Shown here in pieces: positions 9,601-19,987 of a stretch of 64,000 nucleotides of DNA (positions are counted from its first letter, which is position 1; each line of letters starts with the position of its first letter). The stretch is taken from positions 186,001-250,000 of the forward strand of contig CAUEEP010000912.1 in NCBI GenBank assembly GCA_958450365.1, in the 5' to 3' direction. The notes under the pieces are model-generated. The model was not told where the DNA came from. It saw nothing but the letters and a program-made list of their open reading frames with translations, and made no database searches. The position numbers and the translations under genes were made by a program. This DNA comes from Mesorhabditis belari (lineage: Eukaryota > Nematoda > Chromadorea > Rhabditida > Rhabditidae).

Positions 9601-12100
9601 AGCTGGAAACTAGCTAAACTAGCTGAGAACTAGCTAAACTAGCTGGAAACTAGCTAAACTAGCTGGAAACTAGCTAAACTAGCTGAGAACTAGCTAAACT
9701 AGCTGAGAACTAGCTAAACTAGCTGAGAACTAGCTAAACTAGCTGGAAACTAGCTAAATTAGCTGAGAACTAGCTAAACTAGCTGGAAACTAGCTAAGCT
9801 AGCCGGAAACTAGCTAAACTAGCTGGAAACTAGCTAAACTAGCTAAAAACTAGTTAAATGTAGATGATCAACTTGTCAGTTAGCTTCCAGTTTTATAAAA
9901 ACAGGAAGCATGGTTGATTTTGATTTAATAGTAATCCAAAATTCTTTAGCTAACGTTAAGCATGACTTCAGTGCACTAGAAAGCATTTGTTTGCGTGTCT
10001 ATGCACTCTTTTTAACATCAAACCTGTTCTTTTCCAATCCCACGGCTTTTTCGGATCTCTTGGATCCCAAGTGCCCATGATGAGCTGCTGAATGGCATCA
10101 GCCGAGCCGAGTATCGTGCATGAGACCCCAGTGTTTGCTAACAATTTGTATCGACCGGAGAACACTTGGCGAACACTCTAATAAGGAAATTGATTACGAA
10201 ATGTTTGTCAAAAAGATTTGCGTCTTAAAACAGATGATTAAGACGGTTAAGACGATTGGTTAAGACGACAAAGAGTTGGGCAAACTACACTTTGACTTTA
10301 AAGTTTTGTTAATTGCACTTTAAACATACAAATGGTGATTTATGGTGTAGTTATATTTATTGATTAAGAAAAGACAAGATTGAAAGCTCAATCTTATTTT
10401 TAAAAAGTAAGATTTGCGTTACTTTTAAGGCCAATCTTATCTTTAAAATCTTACCTTTTTAAGGCCAACTTTTAAGACCAATCTTACCTTCACGACGAGG
10501 TTTTTTTGATTTTTGCGTAAGTTATTTCCCTTCCAGATTGTCTAAAAAAGTTCACAGGCAACCGATTTACTTAAGTTAAAGGTCAAAATAAAGAGAAAGC
10601 TTTGAAGATCATTTATCTGAAAAGAGATTAAGAAATATTGAGTTTGTAGGAAGTTCGGAATGTTTTAGCAGGGAGTTAATGATTCGGATTCGGTGATTCG
10701 GGGATTAATTTGTATTCAAAGGTTTATAACTCTCTTCAAAGTCAATATTTCTTTAATCTCTTTTCAGATAAATGATCCCCAAACATTTCTCTTCAATTTG
10801 ATCCCTAACTTCAGTAAATCGGTTGCCTGTAATTTTAAATGCGTGCTGTAAATCGTAAATTATTTCCAGCTTCTCTAAAAACGTTGACAGGTAACCGATT
10901 TACTGAAGTTAAAGGTTAAAATGAAGAGAAATCTTTGAAGATCATTTATCTGAAATCTGAGATTAAAGAAATATTGAATTTAAAGAGTGTTCAGAATGTT
11001 TTAACATAAGAAATTTCCTAGCCCACAAGTGAACCGAGAATTAGCATGCATTTAAAATTCATAACTTCCTTCAAACTCAATATTTCTTTAATCTATTTAT
11101 CTATAAATGATCCTCAAACGTTTCTCTTCATTTTGACCTTTAACTTAGTAAAAGAACGATCTTAGACGAGCTGCAAGAATCAAATAAAAGTACTCTCCGG
11201 TTCTATCCCCCAAAAATTTGCTTTTTAAAAACTATATAAAACATCCATGCATCAATCCGAGTACTTTTATTCTTCTGCTGATTCTTGCAGCTCGTCTAAG
11301 ATCGTTCTTTTACTAAGTTAAAGGTCAAAATGAAGAGAAACGTTTGAGGATCATTTATAGATAAATAGATTAAAGAAATATGGAGTTTGAAGGAAGTTAT
11401 GAATTTTAAATGCATGCTAATTCTCGGTTCACTTGTGGGCTAGGAAATTTCTTATGTTAAAACATTCTGAACACTCTTTAAATTCAATATTTCTTTAATC
11501 TCAGATTTCAGATAAATGATCTTCAAAGATTTCTCTTCATTTTAACCTTTAACTTCAGTAAATCGGTTACCTGTCAACGTTTTTAGAGGAGCTGGAAATA
11601 ATTTACGATTTACAGAATGCATTTTAAGTTACAGGCAACCGATTTACTAAAGTTAGGAATCAAATTGAAGAGAAATGTTTGAGGATCATTTATTTGGAAA
11701 CTGCTTGAAAAAATATTGAATTTGAAGAGAGTTATAAAGCTTTGAATACAAATTAATTCCCGAATCACCGAATCCGAATCATTAACTCCCTGCTAAAACA
11801 TTCTGAACTTCCTTCAAACTCAATATCTCTTTAATCTATTTATCTATAAATGATCCTCAGAAGTTTCTCTTCATTTTGACCTTTAACTTCAGTAAATCGG
11901 TTACCTGTAAACGTTTTTCGACGAGCTGAAAGGGAAATAACTCACGGAAAAACAAAAAACCTCGTCGTGAATTTGTTTTATTATGTTTTTTTATTACTTT
12001 AATCATTAAGCTTAATCAAATTTCCAAAAAAAACAAACCCGTAACTGCAATCGCATCGGCAACACTTGATTAACGACCGCGTTCATTTGTGGAATCTCTG
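6633..12100 (-). CDS. MPV17L2: MPV17L2-like Mpv17/PMP22 family protein, complete, five exons
   Basis: Exons on the minus strand: 12100-12039 (ATG at 12086-12084), 10177-10024, 8016-7852, 7548-7472 and 6782-6633 (TGA 6635-6633). All phases agree and give 197 residues, close to the usual size of MPV17L2. Family features: FSGRYKLLANTG near the N-terminus, then RTGRFAACGLLQGPMLHYLY, then GMMEGHTLRDGL, and C-terminal WPPFQFINFWFLPPTFRVVY. The family are four-helix proteins of the inner mitochondrial membrane; MPV17L2 is linked to mitochondrial ribosome assembly. A TTTTTTTCAG acceptor 14 nt before the ATG suggests trans-splicing. AATAAA lies on the minus strand at 6622-6617, just after the stop. 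Introns 1-4 (1861, 2007, 303 and 689 bp) are filled with arrays and a foldback element. Confidence 0.9.
6985..7430. repeat. 12-bp minisatellite in the last MPV17L2 intron
   Basis: About 37 copies of AATGCTTTAAGT with variants (GCACTAAGT, GGTTTAAGT, TTTAGGT). The 12-bp period keeps several frames open on both strands, giving spurious (SNAL)n, (LLKA)n and (KHYL)n ORFs. It lies between exons 7548-7472 and 6782-6633. Confidence 0.95.
7618..7850. repeat. 13-bp minisatellite abutting a splice donor
   Basis: Copies of CAATGACACCAAT, the last ten nearly identical. On the minus strand the array begins directly at the donor of MPV17L2 exon 3 (exon end 7852, GTAGGTGTCATTG), so the donor region itself is built from array sequence. 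It fills most of that 303-bp intron. Confidence 0.9.
8255..8310. repeat. GC-rich inverted repeat
   Basis: GTCGCCCCGACCCGAAGATG and CATC/CGGATCGGGGCGACGG-type arms form a hairpin around a CTTT centre, and GGGGCGG-rich copies recur at 8090-8125 and 8440-8475. It looks like part of a small palindromic element in MPV17L2 intron 2. Confidence 0.45.
8867..8972. repeat. 16-bp minisatellite
   Basis: Six to seven copies of TCTAGGACTCTAGAAG within MPV17L2 intron 2. A smaller CTTTCAGC array sits at 8548-8594. Confidence 0.9.
9415..9856. repeat. 20-bp minisatellite with repeated CTAGCT cores
   Basis: About 21 copies of GAAACTAGCTAAACTAGCTG or its GAGAACTAGCT variant, in MPV17L2 intron 2. Each unit carries two AGCT/CTAG palindromes. 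Confidence 0.95.
10489..11971. mobile_element. 1.5-kb foldback element in MPV17L2 intron 1
   Basis: Ends are inverted copies: TTCACGACGAGGTTTTTTTG at the left and CTCGTCGTGAA at the right, and almost the whole element pairs with itself (GGAGTTAATGATTCGGATTC at about 10673 with GAATCCGAATCATTAACTCC at about 11769; GATCTTAGACGAGCTGCAAG near 11159 with its complement near 11290). Inside each arm an AT-rich motif (ACCGATTTACTGAAGTTAAA...) recurs several times. No ORF is present, so it is non-autonomous. Related copies: 46743-47746 and a fragment at 43761-43872. Confidence 0.85.
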
Positions 12101-12104
12101 CTGA

Positions 12105-12960
12105 AAAAAAGAAATGAGAATTCAAGGATTTTATTTCAAGTGTGGGAAATTTACATTAAAAACCTTTTTCGTTTGGTTCTAAACGGGGAATTTTAAATGG
12201 CATTTTGGATTGAAATGATTGTTTTTTTAGAAGCAAAACACCAGAGCAAAGGCTTAACAGTGAATCCGTTTGGCCTGTTGCACAACTTGGCCTGTTGACT
12301 GTAAGCTCGATCAGGTCAGGTCAGAGTCCGGCTAGAAGTCTTAGATGCATTATAAACTCTAGTATAAACTTAAGTTGGATGATAAACATCATCCTTGAAT
12401 TTTTGATAATCGATTAGATCCAAAAAAGAGCTACCTAAGCTAAAAAAGAATGTTAGAATAGTCAACAGGCTTGAGAAAATGACCAACCTGAGGAAAATCA
12501 TTTTGTTTTTCTCTTTGAATGTTTGAATCTAGAAAATTTCAAGTAGAAACTTGAAGAAATGATAGAAGAAGTGAGTTCTACTGAAAGGTACTGGTAGACT
12601 TTTAGGAGTTCGACTCTAGGAAGAGACTTTCTTCTTTCTCTTTCTTCCTTCTCTTTCTCCTTCCTCTTTCTTTGCAAAATCCCCGCCTCTAGAGGGGAAA
12701 GACTGAGAAAAGAGAAACAATTGAATTAACAGAAGAAAACAGGAAACAATTCGGACCAAACAACATCTAATGAAAAGGAAGAAAGGATTTTTGATTATAT
12801 CAGATCAGTTTCAACGTTTTCAAATCAATTTTAACGTTGAGTTTCTTAGTTAGCTTCGGTTTAAAAAGATGTAGAATTTGTATTGGAATTTGTATCAAAA
12901 AATACAGCGAAATTTATGGCAGAAATTGATCCCAAAGATTTGGGAATAGTGACGACCACA
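12105..12960. other. MPV17L2 upstream region
   Basis: AT-rich sequence with a CTTTCTTCTTTCTCT pyrimidine tract at 12630-12670. It presumably holds the MPV17L2 promoter. No exon found. Confidence 0.45.
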
Positions 12961-12963
12961 AGC

Positions 12964-13283
12964 TCAATCGAAGAAGCTCAATCAGAGAAGCTCAATTGGA
13001 GAAACTCAATCGCATAAGCTCAATCAGAGAAGCTCAATCGGAGGAGCTCAATCGGAGAAGCTCAATCGGAGAAGCTCAATCGGAGAAGCTCAATTGGAGA
13101 AGCTCAATTGGAGAAGCTCAATCGGAGAAGCTCAATCGGAGAAGCTCAATCGGAGAAGCTCAATCAGAGAAGCTCAATCGGAGGAGCTCAATCGGAGAAA
13201 CTCAATCGGAGAAGCTCAATCGGAGAAGCTCAATCGGACAAGCTCAATCGGAGAGGCTCAATCGGAGAAGCTCAATCGCTCAC
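12964..13283. repeat. 14-bp minisatellite
   Basis: About 22 copies of GAGAAGCTCAATCG. Because 14 is not a multiple of three, all three plus-strand frames stay open and give overlapping EKLNRRSSIGEAQS-type ORFs that are artefacts. A piece of flanking sequence (GCTCACAGCTCTTTCTCC, then a CCAAAAAAGAACCGCCATTTT-like stretch) is duplicated at 13292-13355 and 13695-13770. Confidence 0.95.
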
Positions 13284-13817
13284 AGCTCTTTCTCCTTCTC
13301 TCTTTCTCCAAAAAAGAACCGCCATTTTACCGAACTAGCAATTTGCTAAACCAACGAAACGGTTTCCAGATTCAAAAACTATTATTCCACGTAAACATAG
13401 AGTTTTCAGTGTCTCGTTAGACAAAAAGGAACCACCATTATATCCCAAAAAAGCTTTTGGCATGCTACACAATCAAGAGAAAAAAAGGGTTTTTAATAAT
13501 ATTTCTCGTCGCAGAGTGGGTTGGTAAATCGTGGTGTGTAAATTTTTTTTGGGATAAAATTAAATGCATACTTTTGTGCCTATTAGAAAGACGAATGGCT
13601 TTCCTTTACCCTCATACAACGCAATTGATTTTGAAATACTGTATTCCCTCTAATAGTAGTGCGCCCCATTCGTAGAAATCGCCCAATCGCTCAATCGCTC
13701 ACAGCTCTTTCTCCTTTATGGATTCCAAAAAAGAGCCACCATTATACCGAGCTAGCGATTTGTTAAACCACCGCCCTTTCCTTCTTGTCGGACCACGAAT
13801 TCAGCGAGGGACACTAG

Positions 13818-14041
13818 TGGACAATGAAATATCATATTTGAAAAAACACTTTCGCACTTTCGCGCGTCTGTAACTCCATTGTCTTTACCGTATTTCTAAA
13901 TATTAATATTACCATTGTGTAGCCCTTGAAAAGAGCTTTCAGAAAATGTATTACACTAATAGTTTAAACTCAAAGACAAGGGAATTACAGACGCGCGAAA
14001 GTGCGAAAGTGTTTTTTCAAATATGATATTTCATTGTCCAG
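13818..14041. mobile_element. Foldback MITE, family B, copy 1
   Basis: About 220 bp with inverted ends TGGACAATGAAATATCATAT and ATATGATATTTCATTGTCCA. Arms include GCACTTTCGCGCGTCTGTAA and its complement. A second full copy lies at 56204-56420 and a truncated one at 14735-14835. Confidence 0.85.
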
Positions 14042-14044
14042 TAC

Positions 14045-14560
14045 TGTAGCTCGATAGGAAATGACGGAAATTTGCACTTTATCACTGAGTCGGGTTCGAC
14101 AAAGTCTTGTATTCTCTCAAGCAACGTTTCCGCCGTTAGATCGTCAACTTCCGTCATTTCCTATCGAGCTACAGACGCGACGCCTCTTGTTCTTGTCGGC
14201 CGCAGTGTTGTGATTCATCTTCAATTCTTTCGCACAATAGTCGATCGAGGTCCGTTGTCGAGTCCATTCATAAATGAATTGTAGGATTGTGAGAAACGAA
14301 ATTTTGTTGCCCTTCATCCATGAGCCAACGCTGATCGCTGCCATTCATCCATGAGCCAACACTGATCGCTGCCCTTCATCCATGAGCCAACACTGATCGC
14401 TGCCCTTCATCCATGAGCCAACACTGATCGCTGCCCTTCATCCATGAGCCAACACTGATCGCTGCCCTTCATCCATGAGCCAACACTGATCGCTGCCCTT
14501 CATCCGATGATCGCTGTCCGGCACGACGTTTTTGTCAAATCTCCATCGGAGAAAAACCGA
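14045..14560 (-). pseudogene. Merlin-like (IS1595/ISXO2-type) transposase relic
   Basis: Minus-strand pieces resemble a transposase of the ISXO2-like DDE family used by Merlin elements. One frame at 14144-14344 reads SWMKGNKISFLTILQFIYEW followed by TSIDYCAKELKMNHNTAAD, like the family's hydrophobic-Trp-...-hydrophobic-NTV-D segment. Another piece (about 14155-14065) reads [19 protein letters not shown], and its close relative occurs at 47566-47646. The stretch is bounded by inverted copies of GTAGCTCGATAGGAAATGAC (14046 and 14153). The order of the pieces is disturbed and no full ORF exists, so it is dead. The family call rests on motif resemblance only. Confidence 0.45.
14309..14505. repeat. 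31-bp minisatellite grown from transposase coding sequence
   Basis: Six to seven copies of a 31-bp unit starting CTTCATCCATGAGCCAACAC and ending TGATCGCTGCC. The left-most copy is continuous with the Merlin-like frame on the minus strand (AISVGSWMKGN), so the unit is a tandem duplication of that coding segment. Confidence 0.85.
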
Positions 14561-14850
14561 ACTCTTGTGAAAGTGGGGTTTTCAACATTTTCAACATTTT
14601 CATAAATCTCCAACGATAGAAACCTGATATCGATGAATGTTATAAACTATGTGAAAGTTGCAAATCTCCTCTACAAAATAGGCTATAACGTGTTTCAATT
14701 GATCGAGCCATTGAAGAAATACATTTTCTGAAAGCTCTTTTCAAGGGCTACACAATGGTAATATTAATATTTAGAAATACGGTAAAGACAAGGGAGTTAC
14801 AGACGTGCGAAAGTGACGATCTTTTTTCGAATATGATATGAGGCCGAAAT

Positions 14851-15638
14851 GCGAGTGACCAAAAAAGGAATCGAGTCACTTTAGGGACAAGTTTAGTGTG
14901 GTCAAAATAGAGTTAGCTTCCCAAAATTGAAGATTTCAAAAAAAGAAGGATAACTATAGATGAATTCATTAAAAAAGTCTAACGGAAATGCATTTACAGA
15001 AATTTAAATAGAGCGTAAGTTCAAAACCCTCAAAATTGTCAAAAAAGCGGCTTTTTCACAAAAAAAGAAAAATTATTGTAAAAATAAAGTTTTCCCATGA
15101 AATGATCCCAACTCTTAATTATTTTGAATGGTATTTCGTTCATTTTCCGGTCATTTTCTGGTCATTTTCCACTATATAGTCAAAACTGAACGCTTGTGAA
15201 AGTGGGGTTTTCAAAAAGTGTCCTTTTTTGGTCACTCGCTTTCTCACTCATTTCACCCTCGAGATTTCTTCAATGCTTCGATCAATTGAAACACGTTTTA
15301 GCCTATTTTGTAGAGGAGATTTACAACTTTCAAATAGTTTATAACATTCATCGATATGAGGTTTCTATCGTTGGGAATTTATGAAAATGTTCAAATCCGC
15401 ATTTCTTATGAATGTACCTAATAGAAAGCGCAATAACCGTCGATTTGCTTTCTGTATTCCTTTTTATTGTTGGTGATGATTGCTCTAAAATCTGAGCTAT
15501 TAAAGAACCATTCTTTAGTGTTGAGCTTTCAATGTCATAAGCTTTTCTTTCTAAATCTTCAATTTTGGGAAGCTAACTCTATTTTGACGACACTAAACTT
15601 GTCCCTAAAGTGACTCGATTCCTTTTTTGGTCATTCGC
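14851..15638. mobile_element. Foldback element, family C, with internal nested repeats
   Basis: Terminal inverted repeats begin GCGAGTGACCAAAAAAGGAA and run through the TAGGGACAAGTTTAGTGT block to GTTAGCTTCCCAAAATTGAA; the complementary copy ends at 15638. Inside, a 160-bp block (CACCCTCGAGATTTCTTCAA...) at 15252-15410 is repeated directly at 15645-15800, and an inverted relative is at 14600-14720, so several elements are nested here. Confidence 0.7.
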
Positions 15639-15799
15639 ATTTCACCCTCGAGATTTCTTCAATGCTTCGATCAATTGAAACACGTTTTAGCCTATTTTGT
15701 AGAGGAGATTTACAACTTTCAAATACTTTATAACATTCATCGATATCAGACTTCTATCGTTGGGAATTTATGAAAATGTTCAAATCCGCATTTCTTATG

Positions 15800-16600
15800 C
15801 ATTTACCTAATATATTTCTATAATAGCATTTGTGCAAAGTATGAAACCCAAAATGGACGAGGATGAGCAAATCTTGAGCCTCTCTTGGTTCAATTTTACA
15901 ACTTGATCTTCTTCTCTATCTAAAAAATGCTTTGGAAAAATCGTTGAGCGTTGGGTTGAAGGATTTTTGCTAACATTTTTTCGTTTTCCCAAAAATTAGA
16001 ACAAAAATTAGAGCAAAAATCCGGGCTGAGAAAGTCGTGGCTTATAAAATCCCGAAATTTTTGTGCCTCATCCTATCTCATTAGCATTTGTGGCTGAAAA
16101 AGGGGATCGGGAATGGTAGGATCTCCCACAGAGATTGTGAGAGGGCATCCGGTCTTTTTAGTGCCTCGAATCACCCTCTAGTTGATCCGCCTTTTTCCCC
16201 CAATTCGAATCGCTCTTCGATGAGCTTTTCTATTGAAAGGGGGAATGTTTGCGAATTCTTCCTGCACTCACCCTTTTTTTTTCATTTCTTTTCAATTTCT
16301 TTCTTGTCACTGATCCATCTCGTTTCATTTCACAACTGGAAACTTTGGCAAATTTGAGTAACTCTTGTTGCCAGCAAGGCGATAACGTTAAGAGTTTTAG
16401 TGACTCGTTTTGACTCAAGTTAACTCAAGAGTTGACTCTTTTGATAATTTATCCGGTTTGATTTTTATTGGTTTGATGCCAGTGGCTTTCCATTTTGATT
16501 TTTTGATTTTTCTGAGAGCTGTGTTGTTGTTGTTGTTGCAACTTATAAGACATGAACTAGTACACTAGCGAGGTGCCTTCAGATAACTCCTGTTTCTACA
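15800..16600. other. No gene seen
   Basis: AT-rich sequence with weak short ORFs on both strands (15807-15992 minus, 16088-16357 plus) lacking recognisable motifs and clear splice sites. Confidence 0.35.
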
Positions 16601-16607
16601 GAAGAGG

Positions 16608-17395
16608 CTACTCCAGAGCCATTCAAACTTAAACCGTTCAAATTTGCCTTCAAAGACCTCTTGTTTCTACAGACGAGACTGCTCCAGAGGCAATCCAACT
16701 TAAACCGTTCAAATTTGCCTTCAAATAGCTCCTGTTTCTCCAGATGAGACTACTCCAAAGCCATTCAAACTTAAACCGTTCAAATTGGCCTTCAAAGAGC
16801 TCCTGTTTCTACAGAAGAGGCTACTCCAGAGCCATTCAAACTTAAACCGTTCAAATTTGCCTTCAAAGACCTCTTGTTTCTCCAGACGAGACTACTCCAG
16901 AGGCAATCCAACTTAAACCGTTCAAATTGGCTTTCCAATAGCTCCTGCTTCTCCAGATGAGACTACTCCAGAGCCATTCAAACTTAAACCGTTCAAATTG
17001 GCCTTCCAATAGCTCCTGCTTCTCCAGATGAGACTACTCCAGAGCCATTCAAACTTAAACCGTTCAAATTGGCTTTCCAATAGCTCCTGCTTCTCCAGAT
17101 GAGACTACTCCAGAGCCATTCAAACTTAAACCGTTCAAATTGGCCTTCCGCCCCGGGCCCAAAGCCATTCAAACTTAAACCGTTCAAATTGGCTTCCAAT
17201 AGCTCCTGCTTCTCCAGATGAGACTACTCCAGAGCCATTCAAACTTAAACCGTTCAAATTGGCCTTCCAATAGCTCCTTTTCAGGTGGGACCCCAAGCCA
17301 TCCAACGTTCAAATTGGCTTTCCAATAGCTCCTGCTTCTCCAGATGAGACTACTCCAGAGCCATTCAAACTTAAACCGTTCAAATTCAACATCTC
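16608..17395. repeat. 71-bp minisatellite, about 11 copies
   Basis: Unit contains GAGCCATTCAAACTTAAACC, GTTCAAATTGGCCTTCC and AGCTCCTGCTTCTCCAGATG. Early copies (16608-16880) diverge more (CTTGTTTCTACAGACGAG), while copies from about 16930 are nearly identical, suggesting growth toward the right. One copy at 17150-17170 carries an insert of CGCCCCGGGCCCA. Confidence 0.9.
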
Positions 17396-18074
17396 TAATA
17401 GCTCTAAACATATCCTACGAAAAAAATTCGAAAAGATCAACGTTTTCTTGAAACATTTCTGAATTCTTTAAACGTTTCCCGTTTCCGAGCTGAGACTACT
17501 CTCTACCATTTCCATTCAAACTTCAATCGAGCCTTTTTTCTCTATGCAAACTTCAGTGTCTATGCAAGTGGATACCCGTGTTTCCTCTTGTTTCTTTTTT
17601 CTTGTTTCTTTTTTTCTTTTCATTCTCTTTCTTGTCCTTCTTCGAAAAGCCGATCGTTTCCCTTCTCTTCGATGGACACTCGTTTTTGTGGCGCGTGGCT
17701 TTCTCTTCTTTTTCCCCTTCATTGCAAGCAGCTCAATACCTGGTTTCATTTTCTTTTCATGTTTCATGCGAAAACCCGATAGACCGTTGTTTTGAATTCA
17801 ATCTTTTCTAGCATAGTTCAGGGTTTTCTAAGGATTTGTTTGGTTGTTTTTTTTTGTTTATTGCGGCAACGAGAGTGGATTTTTGACTTAAATCATAGAA
17901 ATATTCAAGTAGTTTGTAAAATTCTATCTATAAAATCTATAAATCTATCTATAAAGATCGATAAAAGCTATAAAATCAATAAATCTATCTCTAAATATCG
18001 ATAAAATCTAGAAATCTATCTCTAAACATCTATAAAATCTAGAAATCTATCTATAAAATCTTAATTTACATCTA

Positions 18075-18405
18075 CACTGCTCCACAAAATTATATGGACA
18101 CTTACTTTTTTACTAATTTTATGCTCTTAAGAAAACGATAGTGAATCCCCATACATTTTCTTGCACATTCAAGTCGCGAGAATTGGCAGGCCAGTCGAGG
18201 AGTCAAACTTGCTTGCGTTGTAGCCATCCTTTAGTGCTTTGGCTTGAATGTATTGGAGCATTGTCCTGGACGAAGATGAAGAAGACGAAGACGAAGAAGA
18301 AGAAGAAGATGTGATTTTGGTCTTGATTCCGACGCCAAAACTCGCTTTCTTAAGAGCATAAAATTGGCAAAAAAGTAAGTGTCCATATGATTTTGCGGAG
18401 CAGTG
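18075..18405. mobile_element. Non-autonomous Tc1-type element
   Basis: 331 bp bounded by CACTGCTCCACAAAATTATA and its near-perfect complement ending GGAGCAGTG, flanked on both sides by TA. The CAGTG ends and TA duplication are typical of Tc1. The interior holds no intact transposase; a GAAGAAGACGAAGACGAAG microsatellite sits at 18278-18312. Confidence 0.85.
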
Positions 18406-18582
18406 TATATCTTTAAAATTCTGTGAAATTCAACCCGTTTTAATGCTCTGCTACAAGCTTGCCTTTTGAATTTCCAATTCTAATCCAAAACAAATTGCAG
18501 AACAATAGTTTTACTAAAGAATCTTCACATCTTACCATTAAATACCATGCACCATCATCAGTCAAAGTTAACTTCCATGCGC

Positions 18583-18690
18583 CAACTAACTAACTTGCTA
18601 ACTTGTTAACTTGCTAACTTGCTAACTTGCTAACTTGCTAACTTGTTAACTTGCTAACTTGTTAACTTGCTAACTTGCTAACTTGTTTAC
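18583..18690. repeat. 8-bp array TAACTTGC
   Basis: About 12 copies of TAACTTGC/TAACTTGT just downstream of the phosphatase-like gene on the minus strand. Confidence 0.9.
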
Positions 18691-18821
18691 CACTTCTCCA
18701 CCGGACATTCCAAACAAAGAGATGAATAGATCATTCAGTTGTGTTCGATATAATCTTTCCCTCTCTCTCTTTCACCAACTATAGAATCAAGAGAGCCAAA
18801 TCCCCCCTCGTGCAAAGCTTC

Positions 18822-19384
18822 TTATCGAGTAGTCCGCTTATGAACCTCTGCCCCTCTGCAGTGGATGCATAATTTGAGTGTGTGACCCTCTCTTGAACTT
18901 CCATTTTATTTCCATTTCATTTCCATTTCATCCCCTTCACGCATATCCTAATTATTTTTGATATCCTAGTATTTTTGAGATTCTATTGGGTAGTCCAGTT
19001 ATGATTGGTCCAGTTTGAGAATTGCTAGTTTGCTGAGAATTGCTAGTTTGCTGAGAATTGCTAGTTTGCTGAGAATTGCTAGTTTGCTGAGAATTGCTAG
19101 TTTGCTGAGAATTGCTAGTTTGCTGAGAATTGCTAGTTTCAAACATTTGGGTTCACTTACCCATAATTCTCACTCGCTTCCAACGTCTTCTTGTCAGCTT
19201 TCCACAAAAGTTTCTTAAATATTTCGAGTTGTTCGATGAATCCTAAAATCAAAGTGAAAAATTGAGAATTCCAAAAGATAAATTTGTATAATAAATTTGC
19301 ATCGCGTTTTTCTGACCTTCATTTGGATAGCAGGAGTGAGAGGATCTCACATGATTGAGCGCTTCTTTGGTCGAGCACGAGTTT
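18822..19384 (-). CDS. C-terminal exons of a dual-specificity-phosphatase-like protein, partial
   Basis: Two minus-strand exons fit well: 19384-19317 (acceptor TTCTTGCAG, donor GTCAGA) and 19242-19161 (acceptor GATTTTAG, donor GTAAGT). Phases join to read STKEALNHVRSSHSCYPNEG then FIEQLEIFKKLLWKADKKTL. EAL..VR....PN.GF..QL..F is the C-terminal block following the HCxxGxSRS active site in dual-specificity phosphatases. A possible last exon 18855-18822 (acceptor CACTGCAG) would add AEVHKRTTR and a stop in the right phase; this part is weak. The catalytic exon was not found: the intron upstream carries the 571-bp element at 19417-19987. The array at 19015-19138 is in the last intron. Whether the gene is an active phosphatase cannot be judged. 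Confidence 0.6.
19015..19138. repeat. 18-bp minisatellite, 7 copies
   Basis: Perfect copies of GAGAATTGCTAGTTTGCT, within a putative intron of the phosphatase-like gene. (SQQTSN)n and (RIASLL)n readings are artefacts. Confidence 0.95.
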
Positions 19385-19416
19385 CTGCAAGAAGAATTGA
19401 CTGGTACTCAATACAA

Positions 19417-19987
19417 TTGGGTTGTCCATTTGAATGCGCGTTTTTTAATATTTTGTAACTTTCTCAAGATACCGAAATCAAGAAAAAGATATTATTATAT
19501 ATGAGCATTATTCGAAAGCTGAAGATCTCCTCTACATTTTGATATAAAAAGTTTTTGAATTTGTTCAGCTTTTGGGCAAATTGACTGCACAGAAGAAGAG
19601 GTGGCCAAAAAATGGAAGGGTGCCTTTGGATCAAGTTTTGGCTCGGCTCAAATTGAGTTAACCGTTTGATGTTTGGCCAATAGATATATCAATACAACTT
19701 GTTTTTAAATATAACAATTTCAGAGCATCTTTACTTTTCTGAGCGGTTATTTTACACCATAAAACCTGAGGAATAGCTAAGTTGGAATGGTTTTTTTTCG
19801 AAAACGACCTCTCCCTTTGTGCAGTCAATTTCCCGAAAAAGTTGAATGAATTCAAAAGCTTTTTTATTCCAAAATGTAGAGGAGATTCTTAGCTTTCGAA
19901 TGATATATAGCACTCATCTACATCTGTTCGATATCTTGAGAAATTTACGAAATAGTAAAAACGCGCATTCAAAACTGGACAACCCAA
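19417..19987. mobile_element. Mariner-type MITE with long inverted arms
   Basis: Ends TTGGGTTGTCCATTTGAATG and CATTCAAAACTGGACAACCCAA; arms extend inward with GAAAGCTGAAGATCTCCTCT and its imperfect complement. A TA follows the right end; the left flank is AA, so the duplication is not perfect. No transposase. Confidence 0.7.

Noticed and set aside
17516..17811. Overlapping ORFs on both strands at a pyrimidine tract
   Set aside because: Low-complexity Phe/Ser and Lys/Arg translations of a T/C-rich stretch.
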